A stretch of DNA of 64,000 bases from Paraescarpia echinospica (lineage: Eukaryota; Annelida; Polychaeta; Sabellida; Siboglinidae). The notes beneath the pieces are model-generated. The model did not search any database. It worked only from the letters and a program-made list of their open reading frames with translations, and was not told the DNA's origin. The stretch lies in contig CM034542.1 of NCBI GenBank assembly GCA_020002185.1, positions 59,311,097 to 59,375,096 of the forward strand, written 5' to 3'. Position 1 is the first letter of the stretch, and the number at the start of each line of letters is the position of its first letter. This document shows positions 34,871-46,139 of the stretch, piece after piece. Both the position numbers and the translations under genes were made by a program.

Positions 34871-36548
34871 CGCTTGAACACGATCATTTAAAGAGTGGCT
34901 GTTTGCTTTATAAAGTATAATCATAGTCTTGTATTTAACTAAATCATGAAATTTAAGCATGTTTGAGAGATGGAAACATACAAATGTATGATCATGGTAA
35001 TTAAGGTTATAAATAATCCGTATAGCTTTTTTTGGTAACAGAAAGTTTTCCGAGTCTAGATTGATTGAAATATTTCCCTAGATCTCACAGCAATGTGACA
35101 TAATATGTGATTGAACAAGTGATTTATATAATGTGTGTAACGTTTGACAATCAAGAACATACATAGTTTTATACAAAACTGCTATGCTTTTTGATATTTT
35201 TGAGTCAACCATTTCATTTTGTGATCTCTCCATGTGAAGTTTTCACGAATGGTTACTCCATGACTGTGTACACTGTCATTTTTGTTATTGTTCGTCTCTC
35301 TGCTAGTCTACAACGTTCACTGAAATCAAGGATAAATTGGCGATGTCAATTGCCATGCAATATATGCCATATCCATGTTATCTCTATATAGTGGACCGAG
35401 ATTGGCGTTCTAGCCCGCGATTCTTTGTCGTGTCTCATTCTGTCCTACAGCTGCACGTGATGGTCCATAAAATGTCCGCTGGAGCTGAGAGTGAATAGAT
35501 CATTCGTGATTGAAGACGATCCCGCGCTAAAAGTAGTTTTAGGGCTTCCATTCATCATATTTTTTCCTTCTACTTTTGTATATATATGATTGTATTCACA
35601 GACGGGCATCGACAAAATTGGTGTGTTCACGACGTTTCTTTTAATATATAAATCCGTGGCTGGAAATAAAGCGGCTTCGTCGATTTCTATTAATATGATG
35701 AAAACATTTATCACACAAAACGGAACTTGATTCCGCATCGTGGAATCAATAATTGATCGAAATTATTCTGGTAAATATCGCTGCGCATTTGCGGTTCTTG
35801 ATTGAACGCTGCCGGTGAATTTACAACGCAATAAACCAATGAAATGACACGTCTATAGGTAAAAATGCTAACGCATCATGTCATAAACAACAATATGACA
35901 ACGAAATTCTGCTCGACTTAATTGAATAATTGAATTGGTTGGCATTATATGATTGCAATCCCAAGCAGGCCTATATATCATAGCAGTGAATGTATCTGAT
36001 GTTTCTCTCAATAAACATCAACAATGTGTGAATTCCACTGTAGATCTATGCGCCGATCAACACAATTGTCACATAAGAAAAGGCGAACGTAGCGATTTCT
36101 TTTCAATCAATCGTTAAACCAAAAGTAGCGTTTGAAAAAGGTTGGCAGCAACCACCAATGCCTCTGCCCACTATGCTGAAACAAATAACTCTTTGACCTT
36201 TTCCTTAAGCCTAGTAACACTATATTGACCTTAACACTGAGCTATCCTAGACAGCACATGCAACTTTCATAGTATCCTAAATAAAACAAACCCCAGCATC
36301 CTGACGGCAGAGCGAAGCGAGCATGTTGATCAACATGACGTGCAGACGTCAACTTCAAAGCATTCTTTACCACACCGCTAAGTTTCACAGTACGGTAAAT
36401 GACGTGCCTGGTTCGGGCGATAATGGCTAATGTCCTTGACGTGTAGGCTACGCTTGTGTTGATACCAGAAGACAGAGGTGTTCTTCCGTTGTCCGACTGG
36501 CGAAGGCGGTGAAGGTAAATGTATAGTCCTGGTTTGCGTTGCAGACAT
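34871..36548. other. No gene recognised
   Basis: AT-rich unique DNA with no recognisable exon, RNA gene or element. Confidence 0.45.
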
Positions 36549-36615
36549 CCGGCGTGTGTGGCATGGAGGCAGTTCCGGCGTGTGTTGCATAGGGGCAGTT
36601 CCGGCGTGTGTGGCA
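36549..36615. repeat. Short TTCCGGCGTGTGT repeat, 3 copies
   Basis: Three units of about 27 bp share CCGGCGTGTGTGGCAT and GGCAGTT; the last is partial. Confidence 0.8.
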
Positions 36616-36786
36616 ATAGTCCTACTACATTTATGTTCTAACTAATTTACACATAAGTTGGACTAAGCGTGTCGTGAATATATAAGTTAGACGAGAAGGA
36701 ATAACAACCAAATCAAGAGAGCTGATCCCCGGAAAGTGACAAGTAAAGGGAAACGACTGATATAGGAGGATTGTGTACCGATAGAT

Positions 36787-38611
36787 CAGGGGGGATTGGG
36801 AGAGGAGAACAATAGCAACAGATACAGTGAGATAAGGAGGGATTGGGAGAGGAGAACAATAGCAACAGATACATAAAGATTAGGAGGGATTGGGAGAGGA
36901 GAACAATAGCAACAGATACACAGAGATTAGGAGGGGTTGGGAAAGGAGAACAATAGCAACAGATACAGGGAGATGAGGAGGGATTGGGAGAGGAGAACAA
37001 TAGCAACAGATACAGAGAGGTTAGGAGGGATTGGGAGAGGAGAATAATAGCAACAGATACATAGAGATTAGGAGGGGTTGGGAGAGGAGAACAATAGCAA
37101 CAGATACAGGGAGATAAGGAGGGATTGGGAGAGGAGAACAATAGCAACAGATACAGAGAGATAAGGAGGGATTGGGAGAGAAGAACAATAGCAACAGATA
37201 CAGACAGATAAGGAGGGATTGGGAGAGGAGAACAATAGCAACAGATACAGGGAGATAAGGAGGGATTGGGAGAGGAGAACAATAGCAACAGATACAGGGA
37301 GATAAGGAGGGATTGGGAGAGGAGAACAATAGCAACAGATACAGGGAGATAAGGTGGGATTGGGAGAGAAGAACAATAGCAACAGATACAGAGAGATAAG
37401 GAGGGATTGGGAGAGGAGAACAATAGCAACAGATACAGGGAGATAAGGAGGGATTGGGAGAGGAGAACAATAGCAACAGATACTGAGAGATAAGGAGGGA
37501 TTGGGAGAGAAGAACAATAGCAACATATACATAAAGATTAGGAGGGATTGGGAGAGGAGAACAATAGCAACAGATACAGAGAGATTAGGAGGGATTGGGA
37601 GAGAAGAACAATAGCAATATATACAGAGAGATAAGGAGGGATTGGGAGAGGAGAACAATAGCAACAGATACAGGGAGATAAGGAGGGATTGGGAGAGGAG
37701 AACAATAGCAACAGATACTGAGAGATAAGGAGGGATTGGGAGAGAAGAACAATAGCAACATATACATAAAGATTAGGAGGGATTGGGAGAGGAGAACAAT
37801 AGCAACAGATACAGAGAGATTAGGAGGGATTGGGAGAGAAGAACAATAGCAATAGATACAGAGAGATAAGGAGGGATTGGGAGAGAAGAACAATAGCAAC
37901 ATATACAGAGAGATAAGGGGGGACTGGGAGAGAAGAACAATAGCAACATATACAGGAAGATAAGGTGGGATTGGGAGAGAAGAACAATAGCAACAGATAC
38001 AGGGAGGTAAGGAGGGATTGGGAGAGAAGAACAATAGCAACAGATACAGGGAGATATGGTGGGATTGGGAGAGAAGAACAATAGCAACAGATACAGGGAG
38101 ATAAGGAGGGATTGGGAGAGAAGAACAATAGCAACAGATACAGAGAGATAAGGAGGGATTGGGAGAGAAGAACAATAGCAACAGATACAGGGAGATAAGG
38201 AGGGATTGGGAGAGAAGAACAATAGCAACAGATACAGGGAGATCAGGAGGGATTGGGAGAGAAGAACAATAGCATCAGATACAGGGAGATAAGGTGGGAT
38301 TGGGAGAGAAGAACAATAGCAACAGATACAGGGAGATAAGGAGGGATTGGGAGAGAAGAACAATAGCAACAGATACATAAAGATTAGGAGGGATTGGGAG
38401 AGGAGAACAATAGCAACAGATACAGAGAGATTAGGAGGGATTGGGAGAGAAGAACAATAGCAACAGATACAGAGAGATAAGGAGGGATTGGGAGAGGAGA
38501 ACAATAGCAACAGATACAGGGAGATAAGGAGGGATTGGGAGAGGAGAACTATAGCAACAGATACAGATAGATAAGGAGGGATTGGGAGAGGAGAACAATA
38601 GCAACAGATAG
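36787..38611 (-). repeat. 47-bp minisatellite, about 39 copies
   Basis: The unit is GGGAGATAAGGAGGGATTGG, GAGAGGAGAACAATAGCAAC and AGATACA. All minus-strand phases are stop-free, so the unit reads through three frames in succession (repeating SSPNPS, CICCYC and VAIVLLSQS strings). This is a compositional artefact, since no start, splice or domain context accompanies it. Longer shared blocks (for example around 37480-37570 and 37715-37805) show duplication of several units at once. Confidence 0.95.
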
Positions 38612-38617
38612 AGGGGA

Positions 38618-39433
38618 ATGGAGACAGTTGGTGGAGTCAGCAGTGCAAGAACAGTGAGGGTGTGGGAGACAGTTGGTGGAGTCAGCAGTGCAAGAACAGT
38701 GAGGGTGTGGGAGACAGTTGGTGGAGTCAGCAGTGCAAGAACAGTGAGGGTGGGGGAGACAGTTGGTGGAGTCAGCAGTGCAAGAACAGTGAGGGTGTGG
38801 GAGACAGTTTTTGAAGTCAGCAGTGCAAGAACAGTGAGGGTGTGGGAGACAGTTGGTGGAGTCAGCAGTGCAAGAACAATGAGGGTGTGGGAGACAGTTG
38901 GTGGAGTCAGCAGTGCAAGAACAGTGAGGGTGGGGGAGACAGTTGATGGAGTCAGCAGTGCAAGAACAGTGAGGGTGGGGGAGACAGTGGTGGAGTCAGC
39001 AGTGCAAGAACAGTGAGGGTGGGGGAGACAGTTGGTGGAGTCAGCAGTGCAAGAACAGTGAGGGTGGGGGAGACAGTTGGTGGAGTCAGCAGTGCAAGAA
39101 CAGTGAGGGTGGGGGAGACAGTTGGTGGAGTCAGCAGTGCAAGAACAGTGAGGGTGGGGGAGACAGTTGGTGGAGTCAGCAGTGCAAGAACAGTGAGGGT
39201 GGGGGAGACAGTTGGTGGAGTCAGCAGTGCAAGAACAGTGAGGGTGGGGGAGGCAGTTGGTGGAGTCAGCAGTGCAAGAACAGTGAGGGTGGGGGAGACA
39301 GTTGGTGGAGTCAGCAGTGCAAGAACAGTGAGGGTGGGGGAGACAGTTGGTGGAGTCAGCAGTGCAAGAACAGTGAGGGTGGGGGAGACAGTTGGTGGAG
39401 TCAGCAGTGCAAGAACAGTGAGGGTGGGGGAGA
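38618..39433 (+). repeat. 45-bp minisatellite, 18 copies
   Basis: The unit is GAGACAGTTGGTGGAGTCAG, CAGTGCAAGAACAGTGAGGG and TGGGG. It abuts the 47-bp array with no unique spacer. Right-hand copies are almost identical; left-hand copies carry TGTGGG or TTTTTGAAG variants. Long frames on both strands arise because 45 is divisible by three. Confidence 0.95.
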
Positions 39434-40183
39434 AAAAGAAAAGCGAAATCAACGCCTACCTCATCCGGGACATTCAAGGAAACAAAGGCGCGAACAGCAA
39501 CACTGCAATAACTCATCGATGTCGCTAGTGATCACCGTGTATTCCTGTATTGTTTAGAAAGACCCAGTTAGGCCATACTGTGCGTTTTCCTGTTTCTATT
39601 TTACGACGTTTGCATTCCTGACTAAGCCATTTCCTACAGACAGTCATCCGACGTGTCAACAGTCTACCAAGCGCCATCGATTACGCAGTCATTAGCCTAA
39701 TTAAATTCCTCAAATGTGGACACACAGAATAGTGCCCTTTATAGGTAAGTTCCCAAAGAAGTGCGCATTGTAATTATGCTTGGAAGTTTGGGCGCACGCT
39801 TGTGGTGCATTCCGCCTCAGTCGTCAGCGTCAGACATTTCCGACTGTCGGTTCTATTTCCCAATAACGCCCTTACGTTGATCAGTTACGTCAACGCCCGG
39901 TGGCTGCATAGGCAACTGGCAACTGTTGCTGGAAGCGCCGAAGCGTTCCCAGGAAAACAGACGTAGGCTTATATGTATTCGCTTATTCGTGTGTACATCC
40001 TCTATAAGGCACCTGCATGCATCACCAACTTTGACATCCTGCAACGCTGCAAAGTCAACACCATTGGGCAACATTAACAAACACTGACGTCTGCGATGTC
40101 TTAGGTACGCGCAGCGGATGGTCTCTGACCACCTCCCAAGAACATCCTCTATGAGGAATGAACTGAAGGCACACACAGATGCA
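39434..40183. other. No gene recognised
   Basis: Unique DNA. A minus-strand open frame of about 95 codons at 39853-40150 continues from the CA repeat but has no recognised homology. Confidence 0.4.
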
Positions 40184-40209
40184 AAGACAGACAGACAGAC
40201 AGACAGACA

Positions 40210-40294
<85 letters not shown>

Positions 40295-40302
40295 ACACAC
40301 AG

Positions 40303-40352
<50 letters not shown>

Positions 40353-40417
40353 GAACACACACGCACACTCACACACGTACACACACACACGTACACACAC
40401 ACGCGCACATACATGCG

Positions 40418-40462
<45 letters not shown>

Positions 40463-40467
40463 ACACA
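40184..40467. repeat. (GACA)n and long (CA)n microsatellite
   Basis: A short CAGA/GACA run is followed by about 270 bp of CA repeats with scattered GA, CG and TA interruptions. Confidence 0.97.
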
Positions 40468-41251
40468 AGACACACACGGCTACACACGCTCGTACACAAC
40501 CTATCCATGTCACGCATCGAGTTCAGCAAGATTGCATCGCCGATCTCAAAATGGCGCGGCACAAATCCCTGGTCATTTACCTCGACGGCAATCACGGCGA
40601 CTCGACCTCGACCGGTCGAGTCGCTGGTCAGATAGGCAGCGCTGATAGACGGCCAGTGGTCAGGTCACGCTTGTCCTTCATCGGTATCTCCTCGCATCAG
40701 GATCACGTTGCCTCCCTTGGTGCCATCGCCAGAATGACCACGTTGATCCAATTACTAGACAAACCAGGATGTACACGGAGGATAGCAGCTACACTGATTC
40801 CAGAGTTGTGAGATCTTACCTATGAAAATCACCTAAATATAAGTGTGGCTTAAGATATCGAACGGTTGTGCAACTATTGATACAACTATTCTTCTCACGT
40901 AAGAAAGATAGAAGACGCAGAGGATACGTCGTGACATTACTTAAGGACAAGTTCATTCGTGGGCGCTGCATTTTTCAACCTGCAATTACTGGCTCCCAAA
41001 ATATTTCCAAATGTATCTCTCTTGAGACCCCCAAATGCACCCCATTGAAGTTTCCAAACCTCCATAGTTTCACCTTCTCCTTGATATCTCCAGTGGAACT
41101 CTTTTACCTTAGCGGGGAGGGGGGGCGCACACATCGCACCTCCAGCCATCATGCCCTTTTGGGTAACGTTAAATTCGATCAATTGCCACTGCTCGTAGTG
41201 TGATCACAACGGCCACCGCCATCGCGTCAGCAGCCGAAGTAAACGTGAACA
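40468..41251. other. No gene recognised
   Basis: GC-balanced unique DNA. The plus-strand frame running to 40811 contains about 90 non-repeat codons but matches no family I recognise. Confidence 0.4.
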
Positions 41252-41815
41252 CAACCATACCCATAACTACGAACACAACCACACACGTAACCACGAACAC
41301 AACCACACACGTAACCACGAACACAACCACACACGTAACCACGAACACAACCATACCCATAACCACGTACACAACCACACACGTAACCACGAACACAACC
41401 ACACACGTAACCACGAACACAACCACACACGTAACCACGAACACAACCATACCCATAACCACGTACACAACCACACACGTAACCACGAACACAACCACAC
41501 ACGTAACCACGAACACAACCACACACGTAACCACAAACACAACCACACACGTAACCACGAACACAACCACACACGTAACCACGAACACAACCACACACGT
41601 AACCACGAACACAACCATACCCATAACCACGTACACAACCACACACGTAACCACGAACACAACCACACACGTAACCACGAACACAACCACACACGTAACC
41701 ACAAACACAACCACACACGTAACCACGAACACAACCATACCCATAACCACGAACACAACCACACACGTAACCACGAACACAACCATAAAAATAACCACGA
41801 ACATAACCACACACA
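41252..41815 (+). repeat. 24-bp minisatellite with interspersed variant unit
   Basis: The main unit is AACCACACACGTAACCACGA plus ACAC. A variant with ATACCCATAACCACGTACAC recurs at spacings of 4, 4, 7 and 5 units (near 41255, 41351, 41447, 41615 and 41735), so multi-unit blocks were duplicated. The Thr-rich frame resembles a mucin, but five or more frames are open at once. Confidence 0.95.
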
Positions 41816-42544
41816 TAAGCACGAACACAACCACCACCTCTATAGCCACCACCGCCATCAATACAACCGTCGTCATCACAATACGTCGTCCCTTTTCCAT
41901 TCAGTCTATTTAAAAGTCATGTTTACGTGAGACGACAAGAATACACAATAATTACTCGCACGAAAGAAACTACAGAATGACTGCGACATGTGAAGACGCC
42001 GTCCATCACAACGACACCTCGTCCCCCACACATTGCACGCTCTTTGTCTTGCCTCACTCCATTACGACCAGCATCCCAACTACCCACATCCGCCACGCAT
42101 CTTCTAAACTCGCCAGCGATTACCGGACGTATCAAATCATTAACGAAAACATCATTCCTCGTGTCCGTTCTGTAAAATATCAGAGGTTATTCGGCACGAC
42201 AGCGTGGACACAAGTACCACGCGCCGTCGTGGCGCAGGCGAACAAATAATCCATCTGCGTCGGTGGCATCTCGTCTCGAGACCGCCCGAGCACGCGATAT
42301 CTTCCGTCTGTCGAAGTGATCGACGAACTACACCAGCCCCGGTCAGGTGAACCTGTCACACCTCGGGGAAGTCAGTCATTCGTAAATGCGTACGATGTTA
42401 TCTGTTGACGCCGTTGATGTTGTATATAACGATGTTGAGGTTGCCTATCCCTTTGTTTTGATGCACCATTGAGCAATAACAGTTCTTCTTCTCCGTGTTA
42501 TCCATCATCATCTCACATTATTATTACTACTACTACTATTGCAT
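41816..42544. other. No gene recognised
   Basis: Unique DNA with short open frames. A TACTAC-type microsatellite remnant sits at about 42520-42540 beside the SINE. Confidence 0.4.
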
Positions 42545-42850
42545 TATGGATCGCAGTGGCTAGAGCATCGGACTCTCAACCGAGAGAACACGGGAACGCG
42601 TTCTGTGCTACCGTTTTGAACATTGTGCAAGTTCGTTCACTCTACCTTGTTCGAATTCACTCAGCTGTATGAATGAGTCTGGTAATATACAATGGTGGGT
42701 ATTTGTGTACAAATAGTCTTCACGCATTAATTGCAGCGTGGCTGAATGCTTCCTGGAGAAGTCGAGATGTTCGATTGAACAGGTCTGCCAGAGAGTAAAC
42801 TATAAAGCGTTTTGAGCAGTCCCAAGGAATGGATACTACGCTACATAATA
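42545..42850 (+). mobile_element. tRNA-derived SINE, copy 2
   Basis: This is related to the copies at about 1575 and 54870. The head has CGCAGTGGCTAGAGCATCGG followed by GACTCTCAACCGAGAGAAC. The B-box has decayed (GGGAACGCGTTC instead of GGTTCGAATCC), so internal Pol III transcription is probably lost. The body shares TCACTCAGCTGTATGAATGA, the GGTATTTGTG block, CACGCATTAATTGCAG, GAAGTCGAGATG and GTTTTGAGCAGTCC. Confidence 0.85.
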
Positions 42851-43366
42851 GCTTACATTGTTTTCTTTCTTTTTACATTAAGCTGTAAACAAAGGTAAGG
42901 TTTGTGTTATTGCCTTGGGAAACACAAGCAGCAGAACGTTGATAATGTGTCCAATATAATTGATTTGTTATATTCGTCATTCTTGCAAAACAGTATTGTA
43001 TTTCCATTTAAATAACCTACCTTTTCATTTCAATAACTTGCCATAACGACCACTTTGGCAACCGAAGGGAATGTGTTTAACAGAATACTACGTTACCCCG
43101 AGTTGCCGTGTATTATACCTGCGCTCGGTGCGTCGGGGATATGCAATATTGTGTTACTGGACGACATAGATTTCGTTTGTATCCGACTCGTAAACCAGAA
43201 GCGGGAAACAACATTTGCTAAGCACCAGTGATTATGGATTGTCCGATGTCAGACTTAGCTTTGACCTCAACAAAGCTCAATGCCGAGGCTGTTCACTTAA
43301 ATTAATACTACATAGGTCAGTTTGACCTCTCGCTGTTCTCCTGGATGTCACACCCCTCCATTTTGT
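42851..43366. other. No gene recognised
   Basis: Unique DNA between the SINE and the 101-bp satellite. Confidence 0.4.
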
Positions 43367-46093
43367 CCTATCTAGTGCACACCGCTCTGCTGTTAACAGC
43401 GGAGAGTTCAGTGTAATGTTTGATGTTGTCTCGCCACATCTTCCGTCACCTTCGTGTTTTTCGTTGTCCTATCTAGTGCACACCGCTCTGCTGTTAACAG
43501 CGGAGAGTTCAGTGTAATGTTTGATGTTGTCACGCCACATCTTCCGTCACCTTCGTGTTTTTCGTTGTCCTATCTAGTGCACACCGCTCTGCTGTTAACA
43601 GCGGAGAGTTCAGTGTAATGTTTGATGTTGCCACGCCACATCTTCCGTCACCTTCGTGTGTTTCGTTGTCCTATCTAGTGCACACCGCTCTGCTGTTAAC
43701 AGCGGAGAGTTCAGTGTAATGTTTGATGTTGTCTCGCCACATCTTCCGTCACCTTCGTGTGTTTCGTTGTCCTGTCTAGTGCACACCGCTCCGCTGTTAA
43801 CAGCGGAGAGTTCAGTGTAATGTTTGATGTTGTCTCGCCACATCTTCCGTCACCTTCGTGTGTTTCGTTGTCCTGTCTAGTGCACACCGCTCTGCTGTTA
43901 ACAGCGGAGAGTTCAGTGTAATGTTTGATGTTGCCACGCCACATCTTCCGTCACCTTCGTGTTTTTCGTTGTCCTATCTAGTGCACACCGCTCTGCTGTT
44001 AACAGCGGAGAGTTCAGTGTAATGTTTGATGTTGTCTCGCCACATCTTCCGTCACCTTCGTGTGTTTCGTTGTCCTATCTAGTGCACACCGCTCTGCTGT
44101 TAACAGCGGAGAGTTCAGTGTAATGTTTGATGTTGTCACGCCACATCTTCCGTCACCTTCGTGTTTTCGTTGTCCTATCTAGTGCACACCGCTCTGCTGT
44201 TAACAGCGGAGAGTTCAGTGTAATGTTTGATGTTGTCACGCCACATCTTCCGTCACCTTCGTGTTTTTCGTTGTCCTATCTAGTGCACACCGCTCTGCTG
44301 TTAACAGCGGAGAGTTCAGTGTAATGTTTGATGTTGTCTCGCCACATCTTCCGTCACCTTCGTGTGTTTCGTTGTCCTATCTAGTGCACACCGCTCTGCT
44401 GTTAACAGCGGAGAGTTCATTGTAATGTTTGATGTTGCCACGCCACATCTTCCGTCACCTTCGTGTGTTTCGTTGTCCTGTCTAGTGCACACCGCTCTGC
44501 TGTTAACAGCGGAGAGTTCAGTGTAATGTTTGATGTTGTCTCGCCACATCTTCCGTCACCTTCGTGTTTTTCGTTGTCCTATCTAGTGCACACCGCTCTG
44601 CTGTTAACAGCGGAGAGTTCAGTGTAATGTTTGATGTTGTCACGCCACATCTTCCGTCACCTTCGTGTTTTTCGTTGTCCTGTCTAGTGCACACCGCTCT
44701 GCTGTTAACAGCGGAGAGTTCATTGTAATGTTTGATGTTGCCACGCCACATCTTCCGTCACCTTCGTGTATTTCGTTGTCCTGTCTAGTGCACACCGCTC
44801 TGCTGTTAACAGCGGAGAGTTAAGTGTAATGTTTGATGTTGTCTCGCCACATCTTCCGTCACCTTCGTGTTTTTCGTTGTCCTGTCTAGTGCACACCGCT
44901 CTGCTGTTAACAGCGGAGAGTTCAGTGTAATGTTTGATGTTGTCTCGCCACATCTTCCGTCACCTTCGTGTTTTTCGTTGTCCTGTCTAGTGCACACCGC
45001 TCTGCTGTTAACAGCGGAGAGTTCATTGTAATGTTTGATGTTGCCACGCCACATCTTCCGTCACCTTCGTGTTTTTCGTTGTCCTATCTAGTGCACACCG
45101 CTCTGCTGTTAACAGCGGAGAGTTCAGTGTAATGTTTGATGTTGCCACGCCACATCTTCCGTCACCTTCGTGTGTTTCGTTGTCCTATCTAGTGCACACC
45201 GCTCTGCTGTTAACAGCGGAGAGTTCAGTGTAATGTTTGATGTTGCCACGCCACATCTTCCGTCACCTTCGTGTTTTTCGTTGTCATATCTAGTGCACAC
45301 CGCTCTGCTGTTAACAGCGGAGAGTTCAGTGTAATGTTTGATGTTGCCACGCCACATCTTCCGTCACCTTCGTGTGTTTCGTTGTCCTGTCTAGTGCACA
45401 CCGCTCTGCTGTTAACAGCGGAGAGTTCAGTGTAATGTTTGATGTTGCCACGCCACATCTTCCGTCACCTTCGTGTTTTCGTTGTCCTATCTAGTGCACA
45501 CCGCTCTGCTGTTAACAGCGGAGAGTTCAGTGTAATGTTTGATGTTGCCACGCCACATCTTCCGTCACCTTCGTGTGTTTCGTTGTCCTGTCTAGTGCAC
45601 ACCGCTCTGTTGTTAACAGCGGAGAGTTCAGTGTAATGTTTGATGTTGCCACGCCACATCTTCCGTCACCTTCGTGTGTTTCGTTGTCCTATCTAGTGCA
45701 CACCGCTCTGCTGTTAACAGCGGAGAGTTCAGTGTAATGTTTGATGTTGTCTCGCCACATCTTCCGTAACCTTCGTGTTTTTCGTTGTCCTATCTAGTGC
45801 ACACCGCTCTGCTGTTAACAGCGGAGAGTTCAGTGTAATGTTTGATGTTGCCACGCCACATCTTCCGTCACCTTCGTGTGTTTCGTTGTCCTGTCTAATG
45901 CACACCGCTCTGCTGTTAACAGCGGAGAGTTCAGTGTAATGTTTGATGTTGTCTCGCCACATCTTCCGTCACCTTCGTGTTTTTCGTTGTCCTGTCTAGT
46001 GCACACCGCTCTGCTGTTAACAGCGGAGAGTTCAGTGTAATGTTTGATGTTGTCACGCCACATCTTCCGTCACCTTCGTGTTTTTCGTTGTCC
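43367..46093 (+). repeat. 101-bp satellite, 27 copies
   Basis: The unit includes CTATCTAGTGCACACCGCTC, TGCTGTTAACAGCGGAGAGT, TCAGTGTAATGTTTGATGTT and a CGCCACATCTTCCGTCACC segment, 101 bp in total. Each copy has the perfect 12-bp palindrome GCTGTTAACAGC; the copy at about 43789-43808 extends it to a perfect 20-bp palindrome. Most variation is at three sites (TATCT/TGTCT; TGTCTCG/TGTCACG/TGCCACG; GTGTTTTTC/GTGTGTTTC), giving a limited set of monomer types in mixed order. Confidence 0.97.
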
Positions 46094-46139
46094 TTTGACA
46101 TGTTCTTTGAATGCTAAGCCAACGAAGGTTCTTTTTGTA
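46094..46139. other. Junction between satellite and LINE tail
   Basis: A 45-bp stretch links the truncated last satellite unit to the (AAT)n tail of the LINE. Confidence 0.5.

Noticed and set aside
38431..39516. 361-codon minus-strand frame with HPHCSCTADSTNC repeats
   Set aside because: It spans two unrelated minisatellites and is open because the 45-bp unit lacks stops; the plus strand is open as well.
40118..40811. Plus-strand frame of about 200 codons ending in a non-repeat tail
   Set aside because: Most of it is a CA repeat; the tail of about 90 codons has no recognised homology, so it is not called a gene.
41200..41913. Mucin-like Thr-rich protein
   Set aside because: The sequence is a 24-bp simple array open in many frames on both strands, with no signal peptide or flanking coding sequence.
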